A stretch of 64,000 nucleotides of DNA, taken from the NCBI GenBank assembly GCA_963702955.1, contig OY969774.1, forward strand, positions 620,001 through 684,000, written 5' to 3'. Position 1 is the stretch's first letter. Every line of letters starts with the position of its first letter. This stretch comes from VRUE01 sp963702955. GTDB lineage: Bacteria > Actinomycetota > Thermoleophilia > Solirubrobacterales > 70-9. The notes under the pieces were generated by a model, which saw only the letters and a program-made list of their open reading frames with translations, did not search any database and was not told the origin of the DNA. The position numbers and the translations under genes were made by a program. Positions 24,984 to 33,637 of this stretch are shown here, in pieces.

Positions 24984-26417
24984 GTGAATGGCGACCGACT
25001 GACCGGACTCGACGCCTCGTTCCTCCACATGGAGCGGGCCGGCGCCCACATGCACGTCGCCTCGGTCAGCATCTTCGAAGGCTCCTCGCCCGGTCACAAG
25101 GAGTTCCGCGACCACATCGAGTCGCGCCTGCACCTGGTGCCCCGCTTCCGCCAGAAGCTGCGCACCGTCCCCTTCGGGCAGGGCCGCCCGGTCTGGGTCG
25201 ACGATCCCTTCCTCAACCTCGACTACCACGTGCGCCAGACCGCTCTGCCGGCTCCGGGCTCCGAGGAGCAGCTGCGCAACCTGGCGGCGCGGATCTTCTC
25301 CCAGCAGCTCGACCGCGGCAAGCCGCTCTGGGAGCTGTGGCTGGTCGAGGGCCTCGAAGGCGACCGCTTCGCGATCGTCGGCAAGAGCCACCACGCCCTG
25401 GTTGACGGCGTCTCCGGAGTCAACATAACCACCGTGCTCTTCGACACCGAGGCCGAGCCGGAGAACCCGCCGGCGCGGCCGCCGAAGTGGGCGCCGCGGC
25501 CCGAGCCCTCCGACTTCGACCTGCTGCGCACCGCCCTGCACGAGCGCGCCACCAGCCCGACCGAGATCGTCCGCGGCGTCCGCGCCGCCCTGCGCGGCCC
25601 GCGCCAGGTGCTGCGCGGCCTCGTCGACACCGGGAAGTTCCTCGAGGTGGCGACGAAAGCGCCGCCGACGCCGTTCAACGTCGAGATCGGCCCGCACCGG
25701 CGCCTCGCCTTCGTGCGCTGCGAGCTGGACGACTTGAAGCAGGTCAAGAACGCCCACGGCGGCACCGTCAACGACGTCGTCCTCTCGGTCGTCACCGGCG
25801 CGCTCGGCAACTACCTGCGGGCCCGCGGCCACGACACCGAGGGCCTCGAGCTGCGGGCGATGGTGCCGGTCAGCGTCCGCGCCACCGAAGAGCACGGCGC
25901 GCTCGGCAACCGCATCTCGGCGATGATGGCGCCGCTGCCTGTCTGGTGCGAGGATCCGGTCCAGCGCCTGCGGCTGATGTCGGAGACGATGGGCGACCTG
26001 AAGGGCTCCGGCCAGGCGGTCGGCGCCGAGATCCTCACCCGTCTGACCGACTTCGCGCCGACCACGATCGCCTCGCAGGCGGCGCGCCTGCAGCCGGCGC
26101 AGCGCTTCTTCAATCTCGTCGTCACCAACGTCCCCGGGCCGCAGTTTCCCCTCTACGTCCTCGGGCGGCGGATGGAATCGATCTTCCCGCTGGTCCCGCT
26201 GGCCCGTCGCCAGGCGCTCTGCGTGGGAATCATGTCCTACGACGGGCAGATCGACTTCGGCCTGGTCGGCGACCTCGACGCGATGGCCGACCTCGACAGC
26301 TTCGGCCTCGACCTCGATGGCGCGGTCCGCGAAGCGGTCGCCACCGCGCCGCGCCGCGAGAACGGTCAGCGCAAGACTTCGGCCCGCACCCGGAACGGCG
26401 CCGTGTCGGTCAAGTAG
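24984..26417 (+). CDS. Wax ester synthase/acyl-CoA:diacylglycerol acyltransferase
   Basis: A 477-residue WS/DGAT-family enzyme that esterifies fatty alcohols or diacylglycerol with acyl-CoA to make storage wax esters or triacylglycerol. The catalytic HHALVDG motif (136-142) carries H137 and D141. PLWELW (114-119) and NISAMMAPLP and NVPGPQFPLY are further family motifs. GTG 24984 (VNGDRLTGLDASFLHME) is chosen since homology starts at LTGLDASFL. Length is typical. The 3' end overlaps the convergent metallopeptidase gene by 52 bp. Confidence 0.93.
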   Translation: MNGDRLTGLDASFLHMERAGAHMHVASVSIFEGSSPGHKEFRDHIESRLHLVPRFRQKLRTVPFGQGRPVWVDDPFLNLDYHVRQTALPAPGSEEQLRNLAARIFSQQLDRGKPLWELWLVEGLEGDRFAIVGKSHHALVDGVSGVNITTVLFDTEAEPENPPARPPKWAPRPEPSDFDLLRTALHERATSPTEIVRGVRAALRGPRQVLRGLVDTGKFLEVATKAPPTPFNVEIGPHRRLAFVRCELDDLKQVKNAHGGTVNDVVLSVVTGALGNYLRARGHDTEGLELRAMVPVSVRATEEHGALGNRISAMMAPLPVWCEDPVQRLRLMSETMGDLKGSGQAVGAEILTRLTDFAPTTIASQAARLQPAQRFFNLVVTNVPGPQFPLYVLGRRMESIFPLVPLARRQALCVGIMSYDGQIDFGLVGDLDAMADLDSFGLDLDGAVREAVATAPRRENGQRKTSARTRNGAVSVK

Positions 26418-27757
26418 TTCCAGTCGAGGCGTCGCGCGTCGAACCCGCGGGCGCTGGTGTCGGCGTTGACCACCACCGCGGTGATCCGCTGGAAGCGACC
26501 CGGGCGTGGCAGGCGGACGGTCAGCGCGCCGCCGTTCGGCTTGAAGCGCAGGCGGCTGATCACGTGGCCGTGAAGTTCGCTGCCGGTCCTCCCCACCAGG
26601 GCCAGGCCGGCAGCGATCCCATGCGGCGCGACGGCGTGGATGACGACGGCCCTCCCGCCCCGCGCCTGGACCCCGAGCAGCTCGAAGGTGGCGTGGTTGA
26701 GGTAGCGCTCCAGCGGGCGGCCGTCGGGCGGCAGGGCGGCCTGGCGCGGCATGTCGGGATAGCTCGCGCCTTTGGGGAAGACCGAGGCGGTCCGCCACTC
26801 GGCGACGTCGCGGGCGAAGCGGGCGAGGTCGAGGTCGATCCCAGGACCGCCCGCGGCGCGGATCGCCGCGTCGTAGACGGCGACGGAGAAGCCGCCCGGC
26901 TTGACGTGGATCGCTCGCGCCCAGGCGTCGCGGATCAGGTTGCGCCCGTAGCGGTGCGCGAGCCACGCGTTCCAGACCGCCGAGCCGTACTCGCGGATCG
27001 AGTCCGCGGTCAATGGCGTGTTGAAGAGCTTCACCCAGCGGTGGACGTAGCGCAGGTAGTCGTCGATCCCGGGGTAGACCTGGCTCTCCATCCAGACCGC
27101 GGTCGACTCGGCGAACCAGGGGTCCTGGTAGGCGTCGTAGCCCATCTGCAGGATGTGGTTGTACTCGTGGGCGAAGGTCACCTCGAGGATCCGCTTCTGC
27201 GAGGTGCCGGGGTACTCGAAGGGGTCGTAGTCGTTGTCGAGGACGAGGTAGCCGTGCAGCCGCCGCGGCAGCCGACCGGTCTCGGCTTCCTGGTCGCGGT
27301 CGGGCGCCGAGTAGCCGAACAGCTGGCGTCCCAGGTCCTTCAGGTAGACGTCGATCTTGCCGTTTCCGCCCCCTCGACGGCCGTCGGAGAGCGGCTCGCG
27401 CCAGCCGAGCTTGCCGTTCTCGATCGCGTGGACGTGCCGGGCGACGCGCAGCACCAGCTCGACGTAGTCGGGCACGCCGTCGCCGTCTTCGATCCCGTTG
27501 TCGTCGGCGAGCGACGGCGCGTCGAGGCCCTCGGAGACCCAGTGGACGCAGAAGCGGCCGGCGCAGGCGGGGGAGCCGGGCGCCTCGGGCACGTTGTAGG
27601 AGTGGCGCGCCGGGTCGGGATGGTCGGTCGGCCGGGCCTGCGGAGCGCGGAAAGCCCAGTGGTCTGCCGCCGTCGCCGTCGCCGGCAGGGCCGCGGCTGC
27701 GGTCAGCAGCCCGATCGAGATCAGCGTCGCCCCCGTCACTCGACGCCATGCCCGCAT
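26366..27757 (-). CDS. Secreted gluzincin-like zinc metallopeptidase
   Basis: A 463-residue protein with an N-terminal signal peptide (cleavage near ATATA-ADHW, about residue 30). The zinc motif H197-E-Y-N-H201 in FAHEYNHILQMGY is followed by E217 in WFAESTAVWMES, fitting HExxH plus a downstream Glu ligand. An Asp-rich DDNGIEDGDGVPDY stretch (85-98) looks like a calcium-binding loop. It is probably an extracellular peptidase. The closest named family is uncertain. ATG 27757 follows a TAGATT -10. The last 52 bp overlap the WS/DGAT gene on the other strand. Confidence 0.75.
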   Translation of the reverse strand: MRAWRRVTGATLISIGLLTAAAALPATATAADHWAFRAPQARPTDHPDPARHSYNVPEAPGSPACAGRFCVHWVSEGLDAPSLADDNGIEDGDGVPDYVELVLRVARHVHAIENGKLGWREPLSDGRRGGGNGKIDVYLKDLGRQLFGYSAPDRDQEAETGRLPRRLHGYLVLDNDYDPFEYPGTSQKRILEVTFAHEYNHILQMGYDAYQDPWFAESTAVWMESQVYPGIDDYLRYVHRWVKLFNTPLTADSIREYGSAVWNAWLAHRYGRNLIRDAWARAIHVKPGGFSVAVYDAAIRAAGGPGIDLDLARFARDVAEWRTASVFPKGASYPDMPRQAALPPDGRPLERYLNHATFELLGVQARGGRAVVIHAVAPHGIAAGLALVGRTGSELHGHVISRLRFKPNGGALTVRLPRPGRFQRITAVVVNADTSARGFDARRLDWNYLTDTAPFRVRAEVLR

Positions 27758-27764
27758 CCAACCC

Positions 27765-27770
27765 AATCTA
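27765..27770 (-). promoter_or_regulatory. -10 element of the metallopeptidase gene (leaderless type)
   Basis: TAGATT on the minus strand ends 7 nt before ATG 27757. Confidence 0.45.
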
Positions 27771-27838
27771 CAGGCCGCCTCGGCACTTGCCGCCGCCGGA
27801 GGCGGCGATACTTCCAGGGTGAATCCACGGAGCAGCCG

Positions 27839-29503
27839 GTGCGGGTAGCGCTCGCCCAGATCGACCCGACGGTCGGCGACGTCAACGGCAACGCGGCGAA
27901 GATCGCCGAGTGGATCGGCCGCGCCGAGGCGGCGGGGGCGGAGCTGACGATCTTCCCCGAGCTCTGCGTGCCCGGCTACCCCGCCGAGGACCTCTACCTG
28001 AAGCGGCACTTCGTCGAGGCCAACCGTCGCGCCGTCGAGGAGCTGGCGCGGGGCGTCGGGGACACCGTCGTGCTGGTCGGCTTTGCCGAGCCGGTCGCCG
28101 GCGGCGGCGACCACCGCCACGCCCACAACTCGCTCGCCGTGCTCTCCGGCGGCAGGGTCCGCACGATCTACCGCAAGAACCGGCTGCCCAACTACGCGGT
28201 CTTCGACGAGCAGCGCTACTTCGTCCCCGGCACCGAGCCGCTGACCGTCGCGATCGCCGGGACCGCGGTCGGGTTGACGATCTGCGAGGACCTCTGGGCG
28301 GAGGGGCCGCCGGCCTCGAGCGAGGCGATCGAAGGCGCCGAGCTGATCGCCAACCCGTCGGGCTCGCCGTATCACCGCGGCAAGGGCCGCGAGCGCGAGC
28401 GGATGTTCGCGGCGCGGGCCGGCGCCTACGGCACCCACCTCGCCTTCTGCAACCTGGTCGGCGGCCAGGACGAGCTGGTCTTCGACGGCCACAGCTTCGT
28501 CGTCAACCCCGCCGGCGAGGTGGTTGCCCGCGCCGCCCAGTTCGAGGAGGAGCTGCTGGTCTGCGAGATCCCCGCCGGCGCTCCCGGTCCGATCGCCGAG
28601 CCCCTGTCCGACCTGGCCGAGGTCTATGGCGCCCTCGTCCTCGGCCTGCGCGACTACGTCGCCAAGAACGGCTTCCGCCACGTCGGCCTCGCCCTCTCGG
28701 GCGGGATCGACTCCGCCCTGGTGGCGCTGCTCGCCGCCGACGCGGTCGGCCCGGCCAACGTCAGCTGCGTCGTCATGCCCTCGCCTCATTCCAGCGATGA
28801 AACCCAGGCCGACGCCCGAACTATCGCCGCCAACCTCGGCGTCGAGGCGATCGAGATCCCGATCGAGGCGACGATGGACGCCTACGAGGCGGCGCTGGCG
28901 CCCTCCTTCGCCGTCGACGAGGAGGCTGCCCCGCGCGCTCTCCCCCACGATCCGGCACGACCCTCGGAGCCCGACCTCGCCGCCGAGAACGTCCAGGCGC
29001 GAATCCGCGGCAACATGATGATGGCGCTCTCCAACAAGCACGGCTGGCTGGTCCTGACCACCGGCAACAAGAGCGAGATGTCGGTCGGCTACGCGACCCT
29101 CTACGGCGACATGGCGGGCGGCTTCGCGGCGATCAAGGACGTGCCGAAGGCCCTGGTCTACGAACTGGTCCGGCATCGCAACGAGATGGCCGGCCGCGAG
29201 TTGGTCCCCGCCTCGGTGCTCGACCGCGCCCCCTCGGCCGAGCTGCGGGCCGATCAACGCGACAGCGACTCGCTGCCGCCCTACGACCTGCTCGACCGCG
29301 TGCTCGAGGCCTACGTCGAGCGCGACCAGGGCCGCGAGGAGATGATCGCCGCCGGGCTGCCGGAGGAGGTCGTCGACGAGGTCGTGCGGATGGTCGACCA
29401 CTCCGAGTACAAGCGCCGCCAGGCGGCTCCGGGCATCCGCATCACCCCCAAGGCCTTCGGCCGCGACCGCCGTCTGCCGATCACGAACCGGTTTGGGGGA
29501 TAG
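27839..29503 (+). CDS. nadE: Glutamine-dependent NAD+ synthase
   Basis: A 554-residue two-domain NAD synthetase making NAD from nicotinate adenine dinucleotide, ATP and glutamine. The N-terminal nitrilase-type glutaminase has the Glu-Lys-Cys triad E41, K113 (YRKNRLPNY) and C149 (LTICEDLW). The C-terminal synthetase has the PP-loop SGGIDS (287-292). TTGNKSEMSVGYATLYGD is also diagnostic. GTG 27839 is the first in-frame start at the homology boundary (VRVALAQIDPTVGD). The 3' end overlaps the convergent thioesterase gene by 23 bp. Confidence 0.95.
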   Translation: MRVALAQIDPTVGDVNGNAAKIAEWIGRAEAAGAELTIFPELCVPGYPAEDLYLKRHFVEANRRAVEELARGVGDTVVLVGFAEPVAGGGDHRHAHNSLAVLSGGRVRTIYRKNRLPNYAVFDEQRYFVPGTEPLTVAIAGTAVGLTICEDLWAEGPPASSEAIEGAELIANPSGSPYHRGKGRERERMFAARAGAYGTHLAFCNLVGGQDELVFDGHSFVVNPAGEVVARAAQFEEELLVCEIPAGAPGPIAEPLSDLAEVYGALVLGLRDYVAKNGFRHVGLALSGGIDSALVALLAADAVGPANVSCVVMPSPHSSDETQADARTIAANLGVEAIEIPIEATMDAYEAALAPSFAVDEEAAPRALPHDPARPSEPDLAAENVQARIRGNMMMALSNKHGWLVLTTGNKSEMSVGYATLYGDMAGGFAAIKDVPKALVYELVRHRNEMAGRELVPASVLDRAPSAELRADQRDSDSLPPYDLLDRVLEAYVERDQGREEMIAAGLPEEVVDEVVRMVDHSEYKRRQAAPGIRITPKAFGRDRRLPITNRFGG

Positions 29504-29891
29504 GCCTAACCGCGATAGTCATTTGCGCCAGAGCGCAGAGTTTTTCGCCGGCGTCGAGGACTTCGGCTTCCCAGACCCAGGTGGTGCGGCCTCGGTGGCG
29601 GGCCTTTGCTCTGACTTCGGCGTGGCCCTCGGTTATGGGACGCATGAAGTTGACCGAGATCGACTGGCCCATCGCCATCATCCCGTCGCCCATCACCGCC
29701 AGCGCGGTCGCCCGCGAGCAGACGCTCTCGACCAGGCTCGACATCACGCCGCCGTGCAGGAGGCCGACCGGCTGGCGCAGCTCGTCGCGCATCCCCACCC
29801 GCACCCGCGCGTGGTCGGGATCGTCGTCGAGCCACTCGGTGCCGATCAGGGCGTCGAAGTGGGAGCGCAGGCCGCGCGGATCGTCCGCCAT
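29481..29891 (-). CDS. PaaI-family hotdog-fold thioesterase
   Basis: A 136-residue single hotdog-domain protein. GLLHGGVMSSLVES carries the HGG motif (46-48) and the helix that holds the acidic catalytic residue, and a second conserved strand is ISVNFMRPI. Such enzymes hydrolyse aryl- or acyl-CoA thioesters. The substrate is unassigned. ATG 29891 has TAGGGT 9 nt upstream. The 3' end overlaps nadE by 23 bp. Confidence 0.85.
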   Translation of the reverse strand: MADDPRGLRSHFDALIGTEWLDDDPDHARVRVGMRDELRQPVGLLHGGVMSSLVESVCSRATALAVMGDGMMAMGQSISVNFMRPITEGHAEVRAKARHRGRTTWVWEAEVLDAGEKLCALAQMTIAVRPIPQTGS

Positions 29892-29900
29892 CGCGGCGGG

Positions 29901-29906
29901 ACCCTA
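29901..29906 (-). promoter_or_regulatory. -10 element of the thioesterase gene
   Basis: TAGGGT on the minus strand ends 9 nt before ATG 29891. Confidence 0.4.
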
Positions 29907-29941
29907 CCGGCTCGGGCAGGTTCGCCTTAAGGCGCATCGCA

Positions 29942-29947
29942 TAGTCT
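29942..29947 (+). promoter_or_regulatory. -10 element of the 29958 membrane protein gene
   Basis: TAGTCT ends 10 nt before ATG 29958. Confidence 0.35.
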
Positions 29948-29957
29948 CCGCGGCCGG

Positions 29958-30794
29958 ATGGCGCTGACCGACGACCAGAGGGCGATGCTGCGCCTGCTCG
30001 CGCAGAACGACGACAGCTACGAGGACATCGCCGCCCTCAAGGGGGTCGGCGTCGAGCAGGTCCGCGCCGAAGTGAAAGCGGCGCTGGCCGCGGCCGCGGC
30101 CGAGCAGGAGCCGAGCGCGCCGGAGCCGCCCAAGCCGCCGGAGGCCAAGCCGAAACCGCCGCCCAAGCCGAAACCGCCACGCAAACCGAGGGCATCGGTT
30201 CCACCCGAGCGGCGGCGTCTGCTGCTGATGGCCGGCGGCGCGGTCGCGCTCGTCGCCGCGGTGCTGATCGCGATCGCGCTGATCGGCGGGGCCGGAGGCT
30301 CCAGCTCGACGGCGTCCGAAGGGGGCTCGGCCACGCTCGCCGAAAACCCGGGCGCCGCCAACGGCAAGCTGACCCAGGCCGAATTGAAGCCGGTCAACGG
30401 CAGCGACGCCAAAGGCCAGGCGGTCTTCGGCCGGTTGAAGAAGAAGATCGTCCTCCTGGTCGAAGCGGTCAACCTGGAACCGAGCCCGCAGGGCTCGAGC
30501 TACACGATCTGGCTCTACAAGTCGCCGAAGCTGGCCGTTCGCGTCGCCTCCGTCAAGGTGACGAAGTCGGGCGGCATCCGGGTGCCGGTCCAGCTGACGC
30601 CGGAAATCTTCGCTGCCGTCCTCGCCAGGGTCTTCGACCGGATCAACGTCTCCCGCACCGAAGACGCCGCCTACGAACGCGAGGTGGCCCGTGCCAAGAA
30701 GCAGAGCAAGCTGCCGCCCTACACGGGCGAAACCGTGCTCAGCGGCGAAGTCACCGGCCCGATCCTGAAGAAGAACGGCAAGCAGGGCGGCTAA
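29958..30794 (+). CDS. Single-pass membrane protein with N-terminal HTH-like segment
   Basis: A 278-residue protein not assigned to a named family. Residues 1-45 (LTDDQRAMLRLLAQNDDSYEDIA) look like a sigma-region-4-type helix-turn-helix. A Pro/Lys-rich linker follows (53-84), then one transmembrane helix (88-110) and an extracytoplasmic domain with SSYTIWLYKSPKLA and FDRINVSRTED. Cytoplasmic DNA-binding-like and outer sensory-like parts resemble anti-sigma or one-component membrane regulators, but this is inference. It ends by overlapping the flavoenzyme gene by 4 bp. Confidence 0.65.
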   Translation: MALTDDQRAMLRLLAQNDDSYEDIAALKGVGVEQVRAEVKAALAAAAAEQEPSAPEPPKPPEAKPKPPPKPKPPRKPRASVPPERRRLLLMAGGAVALVAAVLIAIALIGGAGGSSSTASEGGSATLAENPGAANGKLTQAELKPVNGSDAKGQAVFGRLKKKIVLLVEAVNLEPSPQGSSYTIWLYKSPKLAVRVASVKVTKSGGIRVPVQLTPEIFAAVLARVFDRINVSRTEDAAYEREVARAKKQSKLPPYTGETVLSGEVTGPILKKNGKQGG

Positions 30795-32422
30795 CCCGCG
30801 GGGACCAGCTTCCCCGGGTTCATGATCCCGGCCGGGTCGAGCCGCTCCTTGACCGCCCGCAGCGCCTCGATCCCGGTCCCCCCCACCTCGGCCTCCATGT
30901 AGGGGGCGTGGTCGCGGCCGACTGCGTGGTGGTGGGTGATCGTGGCGCCGGTCGCGACGATCGCCTCCGAGGCGGCCCGCTTGACCGCCACCCACTGGTC
31001 GAGCTCGGCGCCGTGGCGGGCGCGGGCGATGAAGGTGAAGTAGAGCGAGGCGCCGTCGGCGTAGGCGTGCGAGAGGTGGCAGAAGGCGAGGCCGGGCGTT
31101 CCCTGCCCGGCGAGCGAGTCGCGGATCGCCGCCGCGACCGCGTCGTGCAGCTCGCCGAGGCGGCTCCAGGTGTGCGAGGTCTCCAGCGTCTCGACGATCG
31201 CCCCGGCGTCCATCAGCGTGTCGCGCAGGTAGGGGGCCTGGAAGCGCCCGTGCTCCCAGGAGCGACCGGCGGCCTGGCCGAGGTAGGCGGCGCCGCCCCG
31301 CCGCAGCGCCCGCACCGCGAGCGCGCGACGCCTTGCCACCGACTCGCGGTCGCCCTCGATGCCGACGACGATCAGGCAGCCGCCGCGCTTGCGGCGCAGG
31401 CCGAGGTAGCCGCCGAACAACGACCCGGCGAGTCCGCGCGGTCCGGAGAGCGCCAGCGAGACCTGCGTCTCCTCCTCGTCGGAGACGCGGATCACGTCGG
31501 GCAGGCCCGGCCCCTGCGCGAGCGCCCTGACGATCTCGGCGCCGGCCTCGAAGCTCTCGGCGATCCAGGCCTCGCAGCGGCGCTCCTCAGGCTCCGGTCG
31601 CACCCGCACGGCCACCTCCGGGATCACCCCGAAGACCCCCTCGGAGCCGAGCGCCAGCTCACGCAGCGACGGCCCGGCCGCGGTGTGCGGAGTTTCGAGC
31701 GTGCTCAGCTCGCCGGCGGGGCAGATCATTCGCAGCGCGCTGACCAGCTCGTCGAAGCGGCCGTAGCCGCTCGACGCCTGCCCGGCCGAGCGGGTCGCGG
31801 CGAAGCCGCCGATCGTCGCGTACTCGAAGGACTGCGGGAAGTGGCCGAGGACGACGCCGTGGGAGTTCAGCGCCGCTTCGGCCTCGGGGCCGCGCAGGCC
31901 GGCGCCGAGGCGGGCGGTGAGCGAGCGACGGTCGACCTCGACGCCGCGCAGCCGCGCCAGGTCGAGGCTGACCAGGCGCGAGTGCGCGCCGCGCAGCGGC
32001 TCGACCCCGCCGACGACGCTGGTGCCGCCGCCGAACGGGACGACCGCGATGCCCTCGGCGGCGCAGACCGCGAGCACGCGCCGCACCGCGTCGGCGTCCG
32101 CAGGCAGCAGGACCGCGTCGGGTGCCGCGTCGAGCCGGCCGCCGCGCAGGAGCGCCAGGTCCCTGTAGCCGCAGCCGGTCGCGTGGCGGACCCGGTCCTC
32201 GGTCGAGGCGAAGACGGCATCCTCGCCCACGGCGTCGACCAGCGCCGGCGGCAGCGGCGCCGCCTCCGGCAGCGAAAACCCGTCCAGATCTTCGGGATGC
32301 GGCGCCGGTTCCAGCGCCCCGACCCGCTCGCGCAGCACCGCCAGCGCCTCGCCGTCGAGCTCGGGCGAGATCGCCGGGTCCCCCCAGCCCCACCACTTCG
32401 AGTCTCTCCGCGGCGCGGTCAC
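30791..32422 (-). CDS. FAD-binding oxidase, alkylglycerone-phosphate synthase-like
   Basis: A 543-residue VAO/PCMH-family flavoprotein. The FAD pyrophosphate loop is PFGGGTSVVGGVEP, and the second FAD contact is HFPQSFEYATIGGFAATRSAG (in two parts: HFPQSFEYATIGG and FAATRSAG). The C-terminal ATITHHHAVGRDH and LDPAGIMNPGKL match alkyldihydroxyacetone-phosphate synthases, which form the ether bond of ether lipids. Whether this enzyme makes ether lipids or oxidises another substrate is open. GTG 32422 overlaps the upstream SRPBCC gene stop (GTGA), so the pair is coupled. Confidence 0.8.
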   Translation of the reverse strand: MTAPRRDSKWWGWGDPAISPELDGEALAVLRERVGALEPAPHPEDLDGFSLPEAAPLPPALVDAVGEDAVFASTEDRVRHATGCGYRDLALLRGGRLDAAPDAVLLPADADAVRRVLAVCAAEGIAVVPFGGGTSVVGGVEPLRGAHSRLVSLDLARLRGVEVDRRSLTARLGAGLRGPEAEAALNSHGVVLGHFPQSFEYATIGGFAATRSAGQASSGYGRFDELVSALRMICPAGELSTLETPHTAAGPSLRELALGSEGVFGVIPEVAVRVRPEPEERRCEAWIAESFEAGAEIVRALAQGPGLPDVIRVSDEEETQVSLALSGPRGLAGSLFGGYLGLRRKRGGCLIVVGIEGDRESVARRRALAVRALRRGGAAYLGQAAGRSWEHGRFQAPYLRDTLMDAGAIVETLETSHTWSRLGELHDAVAAAIRDSLAGQGTPGLAFCHLSHAYADGASLYFTFIARARHGAELDQWVAVKRAASEAIVATGATITHHHAVGRDHAPYMEAEVGGTGIEALRAVKERLDPAGIMNPGKLVPAG

Positions 32423-32871
32423 GTCAACGCCCGTTCGAGCCCGTCGAGCGCCTGGTCGAGGATCTTGCCCTGGCCGCCGCGCATCATCGGCGAGCCCAGC
32501 CGCGACATCCCGCGCAGCGTCTGCGCCGAGGTCAGGCTGACCTCGGTCTCGCCGTCCTTGCCGCGCAGCGCCACCTCGATTGAGGAGGCGCGCAGGTGGC
32601 GCTCGAACGGCGTCCCCTCGAGCTGCTGCTCCCAGACGTAGCGCTCGCCCTCGGCCGAGCTGAGGCAGCGGTAGTCGGCGCGCACGCCCCGCCCCTCGGC
32701 GGTCTGCAGCACCTTGGTCCACTGGCTGCGCCGGCCTTCCGGCTTCAGGTCGACGTTCTCGACGCGGCTGGTGCGCGGCCACCAGCGGGGCAGGCTGTAG
32801 GGGTCGGAGATGAGGTCCCAGACGCGCTGCGGCGGGGCGGCGATCGTCCTGCGGCGGGTGACCCGTGGCAC
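32419..32871 (-). CDS. SRPBCC/polyketide cyclase-like lipid-binding protein
   Basis: A 150-residue START/SRPBCC-fold protein, beginning RRRTIAAPPQRVWDLISDP, the classic first strand and helix of the fold. It has a hydrophobic ligand cavity in this family and no recognisable catalytic motif. The GTG at 32871 is the best start after the MerR gene stop at 32882. Translational coupling to the alkylglycerone-phosphate-synthase-like gene suggests that it binds or delivers a lipid substrate, which is inference. Confidence 0.72.
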   Translation of the reverse strand: MPRVTRRRTIAAPPQRVWDLISDPYSLPRWWPRTSRVENVDLKPEGRRSQWTKVLQTAEGRGVRADYRCLSSAEGERYVWEQQLEGTPFERHLRASSIEVALRGKDGETEVSLTSAQTLRGMSRLGSPMMRGGQGKILDQALDGLERALT

Positions 32872-32881
32872 CGCGGCGCCG

Positions 32882-33628
32882 TCAGTCCCCGGCGAGGCGG
32901 CGCAGGTCGCGGACCAGCAGCAGGTGCTTGAGGTGGCTGACGGTGGCGGCCAGACTCTCGAGGCTCTCCAGCGCCTCCTTGCGCCGCTCCGGGTTGCGCG
33001 AGCGCAGCGAGGGGCCGAGCAGCGCTTCCAGCAGGTTCGCCTCGCGGTCGGCCGAGGAGCGGAAGACGCGCAGGTTGCGCGCCCCGACGCCGACCCGGGA
33101 GAGCTCGTTGGCGGCGCGGACAATCTCGCGGTCGGTCTCGTCGTAGGCGGCCCGCCCGTCGCGCTTCTCCGGTTGGACGATCCCGAAGTTCTCCAGCTCG
33201 GCGATCAGCTCGTGCCGCGCGCCGGTCTCCTCGACCACCTCGTCGAGGCTGAGGTAGGCGCTGGAGGTGTTGACGAGGATCGCCCGCCGCACCGCACCCG
33301 CCGCAGGCCGCTTGTCGTTGCCGCCGCCGAAGTCGATGTCGCCGCCGGCCGCCAGCTCCTGGCGGATCACCCGCAGCGGCAGGAACTCGTCGCGCTGCAG
33401 GCGCAGGATCGTCCGCAGGCGCTCGACGTCGGACTGGCTGTAGAGGCGGTAGCCGCCCGGCGTGCGCCGCGGCGTCAGCAGCTTCTGGTCCTCGAGGTAG
33501 CGGATCTTGGAGATCGAGATGTCGTCGAACTCGTTCTCGAGGATCTTGCAGACGGCGCCGATCGTCAGCGCCTTGCGGGGCCGCGAATCGCGCTGGCGCG
33601 GCTGCTGCTGTTGCTCGGAGACCGCCAT
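32882..33628 (-). CDS. MerR-family transcriptional regulator (FtsR/Rv1828-like)
   Basis: A 248-residue regulator. The winged-helix MerR domain covers about residues 20-95: LTIGAVCKILENEF, SISKIRYLEDQKLLTPRRTP and GGYRLYSQSDVERL. The C-terminal half has a second helical domain. No Cys metal-sensing motif is present, so it is not a metal sensor. It sits directly downstream of the FHA gene, the same order as garA-Rv1828 in mycobacteria, whose MerR member is linked to division and growth control. A good ribosome binding site (AGGAGAGG) precedes ATG 33628. A palindrome in the promoter of this unit may be its own operator. Confidence 0.85.
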   Translation of the reverse strand: MAVSEQQQQPRQRDSRPRKALTIGAVCKILENEFDDISISKIRYLEDQKLLTPRRTPGGYRLYSQSDVERLRTILRLQRDEFLPLRVIRQELAAGGDIDFGGGNDKRPAAGAVRRAILVNTSSAYLSLDEVVEETGARHELIAELENFGIVQPEKRDGRAAYDETDREIVRAANELSRVGVGARNLRVFRSSADREANLLEALLGPSLRSRNPERRKEALESLESLAATVSHLKHLLLVRDLRRLAGD

Positions 33629-33637
33629 CGCCCTCTC

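Noticed and set aside
33515..33540. CGAACTCGTTC as a second SOS box
   Set aside because: The half-sites are 2 nt apart instead of 4, and the site lies inside the merR coding region.
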